Part shown: one piece after another, positions 45,318 to 54,879 of the stretch
Numbering within the stretch: the first letter of the stretch is position 1
Layout: each line of letters opens with the position of its first letter
NCBI GenBank assembly: GCA_963813555.1
Contig: CAWEZX010000004.1
Coordinates: 248,001 to 312,000 of the forward strand
Source: Roseiarcus sp963813555
GTDB lineage: Bacteria; Pseudomonadota; Alphaproteobacteria; Rhizobiales; Beijerinckiaceae
Direction: 5' to 3'
DNA: 64,000 bases
The notes under the pieces: generated by a model
The model's database searches: none
What the model saw: the letters and a program-made list of their open reading frames with translations, nothing else
What the model was told of the DNA's origin: nothing
Made by a program: the position numbers and the translations under genes

Positions 45318-46268
45318 ATGACCGAGACGCACAAACCGCGCATCGCCGTCGTCGGAAGCAACATGGTGGACCTCGTCACCTACGTGGATCGGATGCCGGT
45401 CAGGGGCGAGACCGTCGAGGCGCCAAGCTTCGAGATGGGACACGGCGGCAAGGGGGCCAATCAGGCTGTGGCGGCAGCCAAGCTCGGCGCTGCCGTCGTG
45501 ATGGTCACAGCGGTCGGCGACGACATGTTCGCGGACGCCACCATCAGCAATCTCGAGAAGCTGGGGGTCGATACGAGTCACGTCAGGCGCGTCAAGGGAA
45601 AGCCGAGCGGGGTTGCGCCGATCATGGTCGAGCCGTCGGGAGAAAACTCGATCCTGATCGTGAAGGGCGCGAATGCGGACCTTTCGCCTGCGGACATCGA
45701 TCGCGCTGCGGATGTTTTGAAGACTTGCGATCTCATCCTCATGCAGCTCGAGGTTCCTCTCGAAACGGTCTACGCGACCATCGCCTTTGGCAAGCGTCAC
45801 GGCGTGAAGACAGTCCTCAATCCGGCTCCCGCCACGCCCGCGCTTGACGTCAATCGTATTCGCGATGTGACGTTCTTCATCCCCAACGAGACCGAGCTCG
45901 CGATCCTGACCGGCATGCCGGTCGATACGGAAGCGAGCATCGCAGCCGCGGCGCGAAGCCTGCTCGACAAAGGTTTTGGGACGGTCATCGTGACGCTCGG
46001 CTCGCGTGGCGCGCTTCTGACAACGCCGACTGACGCACGAAGAATCGAGCCGGTCGCCGTGAGGGCTGTGGACACCACGGGCGCGGGCGACGCGTTTGTG
46101 GGAAGTTTTGCGCGCTTCTTTGCCGACGGCGTCCCGTTGGAGGCCGCCCTGAAGCAAGCGGCGCGTTACGCCGCGGACTCTGTGACCCGGCGCGGCACCC
46201 AGAAAGCCTACGCGTCGGCGGATGAATTCAAGAGATTTTGCGAAACCTTGGCTGGGTCGACCCGGTAG
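45318..46268 (+). CDS. rbsK: Ribokinase-like PfkB-family carbohydrate kinase
   Basis: 316 residues from ATG 45318. PfkB signature 1 region: EMGHGGKGANQAVAAAKLGA. C-terminal signature 2 with the catalytic aspartate: VDTTGAGDAFVGSFARFFAD. NPAPATP and FIPNETELAILTGMP are typical of ribokinase. It would phosphorylate an incoming sugar at C5 or equivalent. It precedes the RbsABC-like importer on the same strand; the symbol reflects family resemblance, and the true sugar may differ. Confidence 0.88.
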   Translation: MTETHKPRIAVVGSNMVDLVTYVDRMPVRGETVEAPSFEMGHGGKGANQAVAAAKLGAAVVMVTAVGDDMFADATISNLEKLGVDTSHVRRVKGKPSGVAPIMVEPSGENSILIVKGANADLSPADIDRAADVLKTCDLILMQLEVPLETVYATIAFGKRHGVKTVLNPAPATPALDVNRIRDVTFFIPNETELAILTGMPVDTEASIAAAARSLLDKGFGTVIVTLGSRGALLTTPTDARRIEPVAVRAVDTTGAGDAFVGSFARFFADGVPLEAALKQAARYAADSVTRRGTQKAYASADEFKRFCETLAGSTR

Positions 46269-46470
46269 CGCAGGCTCGTTCTCCCTCTGCGATCAACTTG
46301 GAGAACGGCGACCCTCGCAAAGTTCGCCCGCCAAACCCATTACGACCTGGCCGCCAGAATAAGTTCCTGTGGCGTTCCCGCGAAAGCTTGACGAACTTTT
46401 TGCGCCAGCGTGAAATGTTCGCAATGGCCTCGTGGGGCCAACCCTGTCCTGGAAAGATCCCAAGCCCGCC

Positions 46471-48057
46471 ATGATTCCTGCGCCGCCTCTCGATCCAACC
46501 GTGTCCTCGGACGCGCCGCTCGTGCGCGTTGCAGGAATGACCAAGAGTTTCGGCGGAGTTCGGGCGTTGCGCGGCGTCAGTCTCGAGGTGCGGGCGGGCG
46601 AGGTTCATGCGCTTCTGGGGGAGAACGGCGCTGGCAAGTCAACGCTGATCAAGATCCTCAGCGGCGTGCACAGCTTCGACAGCGGCTCGATCGAGATTGA
46701 AGGCGCCCCGGTCGCTTTCAATAGCCCCACGGAGTCGCGCAAGGCGGGAATCGCGGTCGTCTACCAGGACCTCAGTCTCGTCCAGTCCCTCTCCGTGGGC
46801 GCCAATCTGATGCTGAACCGGGAGCCCACGAGCCGCTTCGGCTTTCTCAGGAAAGCCCAGCTGATGGCGGAAGCCGAGGACTTCCTCAAGCGGCACAACA
46901 TTCCGCTCGATCCGCGCGCAACCGTCGGCTCATTGCCATTCGCCTATCGGCAGATGACCGAGATCTCCAAGGCGCTGATGGGGCGGGTGCGCGTGCTTGT
47001 CCTTGACGAGCCGACCTCCGCGCTGACCAGCGACGAAGAGCAGATCCTGTTCGACGCCGTCGAGACGGTCGTCAGGCAGGGCGTCGGCGTCATCTATGTG
47101 ACCCATCGCCTCAACGAGGTGTTCCGTATTTCGGACCGCGTCACTATTTTGCGCGACGGCGCCAATGTCGGCACGTTCAATACCGCTGACACCGACATGA
47201 GGACGCTGGTCGCGGCAATCGTCGGGCCGAAGCAGGCGAGAGCTGAGCCGAAAGCGGCCCTACGCGACGAGACGCGGCGCCGGGGTCGCGCGGCTCCATC
47301 CTCGGGCGCGCGTGAGCTTCTTGCTTTGTCCGGCATCGTCAGCGACCGTCTGCGCGGCGTCGACCTCTCGCTTATGGATGGGGAGATCCACGGCCTTGCT
47401 GGCCTGATCGGCAGCGGACGCACCGAGATTCTGGAGACCATCTTCGCACTCCGCCCGATCGAGAAAGGTGAGCTCCGACTTGGCGGCGTGGCCCAGCGAA
47501 TGCGGGGCCCAGCCGAGGCGATCGAAAAGGGCATGGCGCTCGTGCCGGAGGATCGGCAGGTGCAAGGACTGGTGCTCGACCATTCGATCCAGCGCAATTT
47601 CAGCCTGCCTCGTTTGCCGCATTTCTCATGGGCGAGCTGGGTCCGGCGCGGCGCCGAGACGGAAGAGACGGAGGCCGCGATCAGCCGTCTTTCGATCAAG
47701 GCGCTCGGTCCTTCGACCCGCGTCAGCAATCTATCCGGCGGCAACCAACAAAAGGTGGTTTTCGCCAAATGGAACAATGCGCGCACGCGCATTCTCTTGC
47801 TCGACGAGCCGACCGTCGGCGTCGACGTTGGCGCGCGGGAGGAAATCTACGGCCTCATCCGGGAGGCGGCTCGGAGCGGCGCCGGCGTGCTTATCGCTTC
47901 CTCCGATCTTAGCGAGCTGATCCTGCTATGCGACCGGATCTCGATTGTCGTTGACGGACGCGTGATCGCTACGCTCGGCCGCGGCGAATTCGGCGACGCT
48001 GAACGCCTTCACCAGCTCATCCAAGTCAGCCAGACCGGACAGGGACAGGCCGCGTGA
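46471..48057 (+). CDS. rbsA: Ribose-type sugar ABC transporter ATPase (RbsA family)
   Basis: 528 residues from ATG 46471, two ABC domains. Domain 1: LGENGAGKSTLIKILSGVHS, LPFAYRQMTEISKALMG and VLVLDEPTSALTSDEE. Domain 2: LAGLIGSGRTEILETIFALR, NLSGGNQQKVVFAKW and ILLLDEPTVGVDVGAREE. Normal length for the family. It overlaps the permease start by four bases (ATGA-type). Forms an importer with the permease and binding protein that follow. Confidence 0.92.
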   Translation: MIPAPPLDPTVSSDAPLVRVAGMTKSFGGVRALRGVSLEVRAGEVHALLGENGAGKSTLIKILSGVHSFDSGSIEIEGAPVAFNSPTESRKAGIAVVYQDLSLVQSLSVGANLMLNREPTSRFGFLRKAQLMAEAEDFLKRHNIPLDPRATVGSLPFAYRQMTEISKALMGRVRVLVLDEPTSALTSDEEQILFDAVETVVRQGVGVIYVTHRLNEVFRISDRVTILRDGANVGTFNTADTDMRTLVAAIVGPKQARAEPKAALRDETRRRGRAAPSSGARELLALSGIVSDRLRGVDLSLMDGEIHGLAGLIGSGRTEILETIFALRPIEKGELRLGGVAQRMRGPAEAIEKGMALVPEDRQVQGLVLDHSIQRNFSLPRLPHFSWASWVRRGAETEETEAAISRLSIKALGPSTRVSNLSGGNQQKVVFAKWNNARTRILLLDEPTVGVDVGAREEIYGLIREAARSGAGVLIASSDLSELILLCDRISIVVDGRVIATLGRGEFGDAERLHQLIQVSQTGQGQAA

Positions 48058-49043
48058 CGGATCGCCTTGCGCCCACCGTGACGGCCACTCCGGAACAGGG
48101 CCGCTCCTCGACGCTGGCGCAAACACTCCTGCGCAGCGAATGGCCGTGGATGCTCTATCTGGCCTTTGTCGTCCTTCTCGTCGTCTTCAGCTTCGCCTCG
48201 CCATGGTTCTTGTCGATCGACAATTTCCTCAACATCGGTCGACAGACGACGCTGGTGTCGATCGTCGCGGTCGGCATGACCTTCGTGATCATCGCGGGCC
48301 AGATCGACCTGTCCGTCGCATCGACGCTTGCGCTTTCGGGCATGGCCGCGGCGCTCGCTATGTCGCATATCGCCAATTTCTGGTTCGTCGGCGCGCTGGC
48401 TGGCCTCGGCGCCGGCGCCTTGGTCGGCCTCATCAACGGGACGCTCACGACGCGGCTCGCCATTCCATCGTTTCTCGTCACCCTGGGCACGCTCAGCGCC
48501 GCACGCGGCCTTGCGATGATGGTGACGGACACGAAGCCCGTCATCATCACCAACGAGCGTTATTTCAGGATCTTCGGCGAAGGCAGTTTGCTCGGCCTGC
48601 CAGCGCCGATCGCCTGGACCTTGGCCGCGACCATCGGCGGCGTGCTGCTGCTGCACTACAACATCTTCGGCCGCAGGATTTACGCCGCCGGCGGCAATCC
48701 GACCGCGGCTCTCTATTCCGGCATCCAGATCAAGCGCGTGACGACCTGGGCCTTCGTGCTGACCGGCGCGCTTACGGGCCTTGCGGCGCTGATCCTGTCC
48801 GCCCGCTCGCACGCGGCGCGGCCGGACGTCGTGCAAGGCATGGAGCTCGACGTCATCGCCTCCGTCATCCTCGGAGGATGCAGCCTGTTCGGGGGCCGCG
48901 GTTTTATACTAGGCACGCTGCTTGGGAGCCTTATTATCGGGACACTCAACAATGGGCTTGTGTTGCTGGGCGTCAGCTCGCCAATGCAGCTCATCATCAA
49001 GGGCGCGATCATCGTCGCCGCGGTCGCGTTCACAAAACGCTAG
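48054..49043 (+). CDS. rbsC: Ribose-type sugar ABC transporter permease (RbsC family)
   Basis: 329 residues, polytopic. Family motifs: VGMTFVIIAGQIDLSVASTL, GRRIYAAGGNPTAALYSGIQ and VILGGCSLFGGRGFILGTL. Coupled to the ATPase by overlap and followed after about 80 bases by the binding protein. The order rbsA-rbsC-rbsB, preceded by the kinase, is that of classical ribose operons. Confidence 0.92.
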   Translation: MTDRLAPTVTATPEQGRSSTLAQTLLRSEWPWMLYLAFVVLLVVFSFASPWFLSIDNFLNIGRQTTLVSIVAVGMTFVIIAGQIDLSVASTLALSGMAAALAMSHIANFWFVGALAGLGAGALVGLINGTLTTRLAIPSFLVTLGTLSAARGLAMMVTDTKPVIITNERYFRIFGEGSLLGLPAPIAWTLAATIGGVLLLHYNIFGRRIYAAGGNPTAALYSGIQIKRVTTWAFVLTGALTGLAALILSARSHAARPDVVQGMELDVIASVILGGCSLFGGRGFILGTLLGSLIIGTLNNGLVLLGVSSPMQLIIKGAIIVAAVAFTKR

Positions 49044-49125
49044 CCTGTCGTAAGCAGGCTAGGGAGTGGCATATCGTCGGCCTCAAAAAAACGACGACTC
49101 GAGGAAAGACCAAGGAGTAAGACCC

Positions 49126-50280
49126 ATGAGAGTTTCCGCATCCGTAAAGTCTGCCCTCGCTTGCAGCGCCGCTATGGGCGCGCTCGCGCTTCTGTCATCC
49201 GCCGCGTTCGCCGCCGTGCCCGCAAGCTGCGTCAAGGGCGTCGATCTTGCGACGCTTGGGCCGACCTCCATCGTGGGTCAAGGACCGCATGGCGAAAAAG
49301 CGGCGTCCGTCGACGCGCTGAAGCTTAGCGACGCCGACGCGGAAAAAGTGAAGGCGGGTCATTTCAAGGTCGGCATCTCGATGCAGACCGTCAATCTCGA
49401 CTGGTCGCAGTTGCAGGTGCAAGGGATCACCGACACGTTGAAGAAATACGGCGTTTCAGTCACCGGCGTCGCGTCAGCCGAATACCAGGTCGACAAACAG
49501 ATCGCGGACATCGAAAACACGATCCAGCAGCACCCGGACGGCATCATCTCGATCCCCGTCGACTTCACCGCGACCGCGCCGACCTACAAGAAGGTGTCGC
49601 AGGCGGGCATCAAGCTAGTCTTCATGGACAGCATCCCGACCGGGCTCGAGCATCCAAAGGAATATGCCTCAATGATCTCGGCCGACAGCCAGGGCAACGG
49701 CCAGATCGCCGCGCAAATCCTCGCTTCATGTGTCGACAAGGGCGGCACGATCGGGCTCGTCAATTTCGGCGTCGACTATTTCAGCACAAACGAGCGCACC
49801 AAGGGCGTCCGCGCGTGGATGCAGAAGAACCGGCCCGACATCAAGATGAAGCAGGTCGACTTCACCGATCCGGCGAAAGTGTCGCAGATCGCGGGCGATT
49901 TCCTCACCGCCAATCCCGATATCAAGGGCGTGTTCGCGGTCTGGGACCAGCCGGCGCTCGACACGCTTTCCTCGATGCGCGCGCAGAATATCGACATCCC
50001 CGTCACGACCGTCGACCTTGGCCTGCAATCGGCGATCGAGATCGCCAAGGGCGGCCCGCTCAAGGCGACCGGTTCGCAGCGACCTTACGATCAGGGCGCG
50101 GCCGAGGCGATGGCGATGATGAACGCGCTGATCGGCAAGGAGACGCCAGCCTGGATCGGCGTACAGTCGCTGCCGGTCGTACAGTCGAACGTGCTCGAAT
50201 CCTACAAGACGGTATTCAAGAAAGATCCGCCACCAGAGCTCACGGACGCCTGCAAGGCCGCCAAACCGGCGTGCAATTGA
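49126..50280 (+). CDS. Ribose-type sugar ABC substrate-binding protein
   Basis: 384 residues from ATG 49126, with AAGGAG upstream. Signal peptide up to SSAAFA-AVP. The first 60 mature residues are an extension (VKGVDLATLGPTSIVGQGPH) before the binding fold proper: KVGISMQTVNLDWSQLQVQG, IDSIP-like VFMDSIPTGLEHPKEYASMI, GTIGLVNFGVDYFSTNERTK and VWDQPALDTLSSMRAQNID. It serves the rbsA/rbsC pair upstream. The sugar is not known. Confidence 0.9.
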   Translation: MRVSASVKSALACSAAMGALALLSSAAFAAVPASCVKGVDLATLGPTSIVGQGPHGEKAASVDALKLSDADAEKVKAGHFKVGISMQTVNLDWSQLQVQGITDTLKKYGVSVTGVASAEYQVDKQIADIENTIQQHPDGIISIPVDFTATAPTYKKVSQAGIKLVFMDSIPTGLEHPKEYASMISADSQGNGQIAAQILASCVDKGGTIGLVNFGVDYFSTNERTKGVRAWMQKNRPDIKMKQVDFTDPAKVSQIAGDFLTANPDIKGVFAVWDQPALDTLSSMRAQNIDIPVTTVDLGLQSAIEIAKGGPLKATGSQRPYDQGAAEAMAMMNALIGKETPAWIGVQSLPVVQSNVLESYKTVFKKDPPPELTDACKAAKPACN

Positions 50281-50420
50281 GGGGTTCGCTGCCTCCGCGT
50301 AGGCTGAGAGGGAAGTCATCGCGGGCGTCGAAATGACGCCCGCTCGTTCGCCGATGTGACTGGGCTTTTACTCTGTCCAGCGGCGACCGAAATTGAGCTG
50401 TCAGCTGGGGAAAGCGCTCG

Positions 50421-51080
50421 GTGCTGCTACAGGTTGCGATCGACACGGCGGAAAGCTTAGGCGTAATCGCGCGGGTGCGAGGGATAGCCGACATCATCGA
50501 GGTCGGCACGCCGCTCCTCAAACGTTTCGGCGTCGGCGCGATCGCCACAGCGCGCGAGCTGTGTCCGGACACGCCGATTCTCGCCGACACCAAGACCGTG
50601 GATGCAGGCGACCTTGAGGCTGAGATGGTGCTCGGCGCAGGCGCGCGGCTTATGACGGTCCTTTCCTCGACCTCGGACGCTACCCACGCCGCGGTCGGCC
50701 GGGTTGCGGCGCGCTTCGGAGCCTTTGTCGTCGTCGACACCATTACCGAAGCGGGGAAGTCCGAACTCTTGCCCGCCGGCGCGACCTTTCCCGAGACTTT
50801 CGCCTATGTCGGCGTCCATTCTCCGACCGACATGCGAGTCGCCGGCGACCGGTCGATGGCGCACATCGGCGCCGTTTCGGATATACGCCGTCGAGGTTTC
50901 CGCGTTGCGCTTGCCGGCGGCTTAGGGCCGCAGACCCTTCACGCCGTGCTTGAGGTCGAACCGGAGATCGTGATCGTCGGCAGCGCCATCACCGGCGCGG
51001 ACGACCCCAGAGGGGTTGCTACATGGATCAAGGACCGATTGCGCAATCCGGGGCGTGGCTGGCCGTCGGACACGAGATAG
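50421..51080 (+). CDS. 3-hexulose-6-phosphate synthase-like (OMP decarboxylase superfamily)
   Basis: 219 residues, GTG start. TIM-barrel of the OMPDC superfamily: LLQVAIDTAESLGVIARVRG, IIEVGTPLLKRFGV, then ILADTKTVDAGDLEAEMVLG, which has the D-x-K-x-x-D metal/substrate residues (about D56, K58, D61) shared by hexulose-phosphate synthase and 3-keto-gulonate-phosphate decarboxylase. VALAGGLGPQTLHAVL and PEIVIVGSAITGADDPRGVA favour the synthase side. The reaction would join or split formaldehyde and ribulose 5-phosphate. It overlaps the isomerase gene by 58 bases. Confidence 0.82.
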   Translation: MLLQVAIDTAESLGVIARVRGIADIIEVGTPLLKRFGVGAIATARELCPDTPILADTKTVDAGDLEAEMVLGAGARLMTVLSSTSDATHAAVGRVAARFGAFVVVDTITEAGKSELLPAGATFPETFAYVGVHSPTDMRVAGDRSMAHIGAVSDIRRRGFRVALAGGLGPQTLHAVLEVEPEIVIVGSAITGADDPRGVATWIKDRLRNPGRGWPSDTR

Positions 51081-51571
51081 CGGAAACGCTCGCGCGCGTG
51101 GACGCTTGCGCGTTCCAGCGCTTCGTCGATGTCTTTCGAGATGAAAGCCGTCGCTGGTTTTTCTCAGGCCAGGGGCGTTCCGGGCTGGTGGCGGAGATGG
51201 CCGCGATGCGGTTCATGCACATCGACCGCCCCGCGCATTTTGTCGGCGAAGCGACCGCGCCGTCTATTCGGGCGGGCGACGGGCTCCTCATCGTATCCGG
51301 CTCCGGCAATACGCCGGTCAGCGTCCATTTCGCCAGAATTGCCAAAGAGGAGGGCGCCCAAATCGCTTTGATCACTCGGGAGCCGGGGAGCGCGCTTGCG
51401 CAACTCGCCAACTGCGTCCTTCACGCGCCTGTCGATACGACGGAGCAGTTTGGCGGCAGCCTGTTTGAGCAGACGAGCCTCATTCTCCTCGATGCGATCG
51501 TGCTCGAACTGATGCAGGCCGTTCCCGATGCGCACCGGATGATGCTTGGCCGCCACACGAACCTGCAGTAA
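51023..51571 (+). CDS. 6-phospho-3-hexuloisomerase-like SIS-domain protein
   Basis: 182 residues of the SIS sugar-isomerase fold at the normal length for this enzyme. Key segments: WFFSGQGRSGLVAEMAAMRF, HFVGEATAPSIRAGDGLLIV, SGSGNTPVSVHFARIAKEEG and a C-terminal DTTEQFGGSLFEQTSLILLD. It interconverts 3-hexulose 6-phosphate and fructose 6-phosphate in the ribulose monophosphate route. The deep overlap with the synthase-like gene means the pair is coupled, as in known HPS-PHI pairs and fusions. Confidence 0.88.
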   Translation: MDQGPIAQSGAWLAVGHEIAETLARVDACAFQRFVDVFRDESRRWFFSGQGRSGLVAEMAAMRFMHIDRPAHFVGEATAPSIRAGDGLLIVSGSGNTPVSVHFARIAKEEGAQIALITREPGSALAQLANCVLHAPVDTTEQFGGSLFEQTSLILLDAIVLELMQAVPDAHRMMLGRHTNLQ

Positions 51572-51579
51572 CCAGATCC

Positions 51580-53087
51580 GTGGCGGTGGCGCACCAAAAG
51601 GACCTGCTCCTCGCAATCGACGTGGGGACAGGCAGCGTGCGCGCGGCGCTTTTCAAACCATGCCGGGCGGATGCTCGCTCTCAGCGCGCGCGAGCACGAC
51701 CAGATCGTCCCCGGCTTTGGCTGGGCCGAGCAACGTCCGGCCGACTGGTGGGATGGGGCGCTCGAGAGCATTCGCCGCGTTCTCGAAACCGTTGAAGGCG
51801 CGGCTCATCGGGTTGATGCGATCGCCGCCTGCGGACAGATGCACGGGACCGTGTTGATCGACGCCGAGGGCGAACTTGCGCTCGAACTCCGTTCAGCTCT
51901 GGAACGACAAACGGCCAAGCGAGGAGGTCGCGGCCTTCGTCGCCGCCCAGGACGTCGACGCGCTGTGGCCGCTCGCCGCCAATCCGCCATCCGTCGCCTG
52001 GCCCGGCTTCAAGCTGCAATGGATCGCCCGGCATCAGCCTGAGGCCCTCGCGCGCGCAGCCTCGCTTCTCATGCCAAAGGACTACGTGAACTTCCGGCTG
52101 ACCGGCGCGCTGGGCATGGATGAGTCCGACGCGTCCTGCACATATCTCTGGGACGCGCGAAACGGTGAGTGGAGCCCCAAACTCGCCCGTCTCCTTGGCG
52201 TCGATGTCAAACTGCTTCCTCCTGTTCGAGCGGCGCAAGTCATCATCGGCGCCGTAACGCCAAGAGCCGCAGCCGAAACTGGCCTCTTGGCTGGAACGCC
52301 GGTCGCGGCGGGCGCGAGCGATTTCGCCGCGACGCTGCTCGGATCCGGCGTGTCGTCGAAACGTCGCGGCTCCGACATTACCGGCACCTCGACCCTGATC
52401 ACCGCGCACACGTTGAAGCCCCTGCCAGATCCGGTTGTGACCAACATGCGAACCGCGGACGGCGCCTGGGCCGCGTTCACCATCCTCGACGCGGGAGGCG
52501 ACGCGATGCGCTGGGCGCGCCGCGCCTTCCACAATAACGAAATCGACTACGACGACATCGTCGCAATGGCGAAAGCTGCCCCGCCGGGGTCCGATCGCCT
52601 CCTGTTCCTGCCATACCTCAACGGCGAACGGCTCGGGGGCGCCGCCAACGCCCGTGGGGAGTTCTTTGGGCTCGCGAGTGGGCATAGCGCCGGCCATCTT
52701 CATCGCGCGGTAATGGAGGGCGTCGCCTTTGCGGCCAGGCGCAATCTCTCTGTTCTTGAGCGCAAGACCGGCGCGATCGAATCCATCGTCGCGGCGGCCG
52801 GCGGGGCGCGCGGCCTGTGGCTTGAAATCAAGGCAAGCGTTTATGACCGCCCGATCGCTGTTCCCGGCCAAGTGGAGGCCGGCGCCGCAGGCTGCGCGAT
52901 GATCGCGGCGCTCAGTGTTGGCGCAGTGGCGGACTGGGAGGAAGCGCGCAGGCGCTTTGTGTCATTTGCCGACGAAATCCTGCCCAATCCCGCCTGGCGC
53001 GATCGCTATCTGCGCTATGCGGAAGTCTTCGACGCGCTCTACGACTCGAGCCGATCGCTGTGGCCGCGGCTCGATGCTCTGGATTGA
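51580..53087 (+). pseudogene. FGGY-family carbohydrate kinase (xylulokinase-like), two frameshifts
   Basis: GTG 51580 opens VAHQKDLLLAIDVGTGSVRA, the FGGY N-terminal ATP-site motif. An extra T near 51661 shifts the frame to GRMLALSAREHDQIVPGFGW and AACGQMHGTVLIDAEGE. An extra C near 51887 shifts it again to SVQLWNDKRPSEEVAAF, which continues intact through GSDITGTSTLITAHTLKPLP and AVMEGVAFAARRNLSVLE to the stop at 53087. Joined, it is a normal kinase of about 500 residues. It follows the isomerase by nine bases. Two added bases in 230 suggest either decay or sequence error. Confidence 0.9.
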
Positions 53088-53294
53088 GTGAGCGGCGAAT
53101 TGGAAACGTTTCGCCCTCGGGCGTCTTTCGCGCGTTGACGCGCCGAGCGCGCCGCCAGTATAGTTTTTCGATCGCCCGATCGATTGACCGTGAGTTTTGG
53201 CGTGCGCGGCCTAAACGCGAGCGGGATCGAAAGGTCGCAAAAAACGATACCGCGGCGCGCGCTCCGCGCCGACGAGACAGGGAGGAAACTGACC

Positions 53295-54767
53295 ATGGCG
53301 AAGCTATTGAGCCTATCAGCGGCGATCGCAGGCGCCATGTTCGCGCTTGCTTCGTCGATGAATGCAGAGGCCGGAGAGTTCGACGGCGTCACGGTGAACA
53401 TAATGACGCAGACCGGCGCGATCCAGGAGCCGCTGCAGCGCCGCGCCCCCGAATTCGAGAAGCTGACCGGCGCGAAGATCAACATTATCGCGGTTCCGTT
53501 CTCTGACCTGTACCAGAAAGTGCTGACCGACTGGGCGAGCGGCACCAACTCGGTCGACGCAGCGGTGTTCGCGCCGCAGTGGATGGTTGACTACGTGTCC
53601 GGAGGCTATCTCGAGGAACTGGGACCGCGAATCGCCAAGGACAAGAACATCGATTGGGACCAGATCGCGCCGTTCTTCCGCAATTTCTCGGCGACCTACG
53701 ACGGCAAGATCTACCTCGTCCCGCTCGATGGCGACTTCCACATGCTCTACTATCGGACGGACATTCTGGACAAATTGGGCCTGAAGCCGCCGAAAACCTG
53801 GGATGAATACCTCGAAGTCGCGAAGGCAGCCAACGGCAAGGAGTTTGACGGGACCAAGGTCTACGGCTCCTGCATCGCCAAGAAGCGCAACGCGCAGAGC
53901 TATTGGTTCATCACCGACATCACCGGCTCGATGGTGCAGTCGAAGGGAACCGCTCAAGGCACGTTCTTCGACACCAAGGATATGAAGCCGCTCATCGACA
54001 ACGAGGCCTTCCGCAAGGCGCTCGATTTCCTCAAGGAGTTGGGCAAGTACGGCCCGCCGGACGAACTCAACATGGACGTGAGCGACACGCGTCCGCTGTT
54101 CGTCTCCGGCAAATGCGCCCTTAATCTCGATTGGGGCGACGTCGGCGTGCTGGCGATCGACCCGAAGACGTCCAAGGTCATCGACAAGACGGGCTCCGTC
54201 ATCACGCCCGGCTCGAAGGAAGTGTTGAACTGGTCAACCGGCAAGCTCGAAGCTTGCACCAAGGACACCTGCCCCTACGCTATCGATGGCGTGAACCATT
54301 CGCCCTACGCGGCGTTCGGCGGCTGGAGCGGCGGCATCAATGTCAAAGCCAAGGACAAAGTGAAGGACGCCGCCTACGCCTTCCTGTCCTTCGTGGGGCA
54401 GCCCGCCCAGTCGAACGTCGACGTGACGATCGGCGTGACCGGATTCAATCCCTACCGAACGTCCCAGTTCACGTATAACGATATCTGGAAGAAGGCGGGA
54501 ATGAGCAAGGTCGCCGGAGACAGCTACCTCGGCGCAATCAAGGACAGCCTCGATAGTCCGAACATGATCCTCGACCTGCGCATCCCGCAGAACCAGAAAT
54601 ATCAGCAGGTCGTGCTCGATGAGGCGATCGCCCGCTTCCTCTCCGGCGAAATCGACAAGGAGCAGACGGTCAAGGCGGTGCTTGACGGCTGGAACGATCT
54701 CAACGAGCAGATCGGCGTTGAGAACCAGCTTAAGTTTTATAAGGGTTCGCTCGGCATACAGCGCTGA
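53295..54767 (+). CDS. CUT1-type ABC substrate-binding protein
   Basis: 490 residues from ATG 53295, after GGGAGGAAAC. Sec signal peptide MAKLLSLSAAIAGAMFALAS ending near AEA-GEF. Family-1 solute-binding fold: AVPFSDLYQKVLTDWASGTN, AAVFAPQWMVDYVSGGYLEE, PLDGDFHMLYYRTDILDKLG and ALNLDWGDVGVLAI. First gene of the fifth importer, with its own 200-base upstream region. Differs strongly from the other CUT1 binding protein at 42221. Confidence 0.93.
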   Translation: MAKLLSLSAAIAGAMFALASSMNAEAGEFDGVTVNIMTQTGAIQEPLQRRAPEFEKLTGAKINIIAVPFSDLYQKVLTDWASGTNSVDAAVFAPQWMVDYVSGGYLEELGPRIAKDKNIDWDQIAPFFRNFSATYDGKIYLVPLDGDFHMLYYRTDILDKLGLKPPKTWDEYLEVAKAANGKEFDGTKVYGSCIAKKRNAQSYWFITDITGSMVQSKGTAQGTFFDTKDMKPLIDNEAFRKALDFLKELGKYGPPDELNMDVSDTRPLFVSGKCALNLDWGDVGVLAIDPKTSKVIDKTGSVITPGSKEVLNWSTGKLEACTKDTCPYAIDGVNHSPYAAFGGWSGGINVKAKDKVKDAAYAFLSFVGQPAQSNVDVTIGVTGFNPYRTSQFTYNDIWKKAGMSKVAGDSYLGAIKDSLDSPNMILDLRIPQNQKYQQVVLDEAIARFLSGEIDKEQTVKAVLDGWNDLNEQIGVENQLKFYKGSLGIQR

Positions 54768-54879
54768 CCGGATCGCTTCCTTCCCGGCGCGTCTCGGCGC
54801 GCCGGGAAGCCGCTGTCCACCTTAAGCCGTAGCGTGAGCGAGAATAGCGCGCCGAGAGTCGCAAACGTCTTAAGGATAA

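Noticed and set aside
51580..53087. Programmed frameshifting in the FGGY kinase
   Set aside because: There is no slippery run at either site and both are simple added bases; error or decay is more likely.
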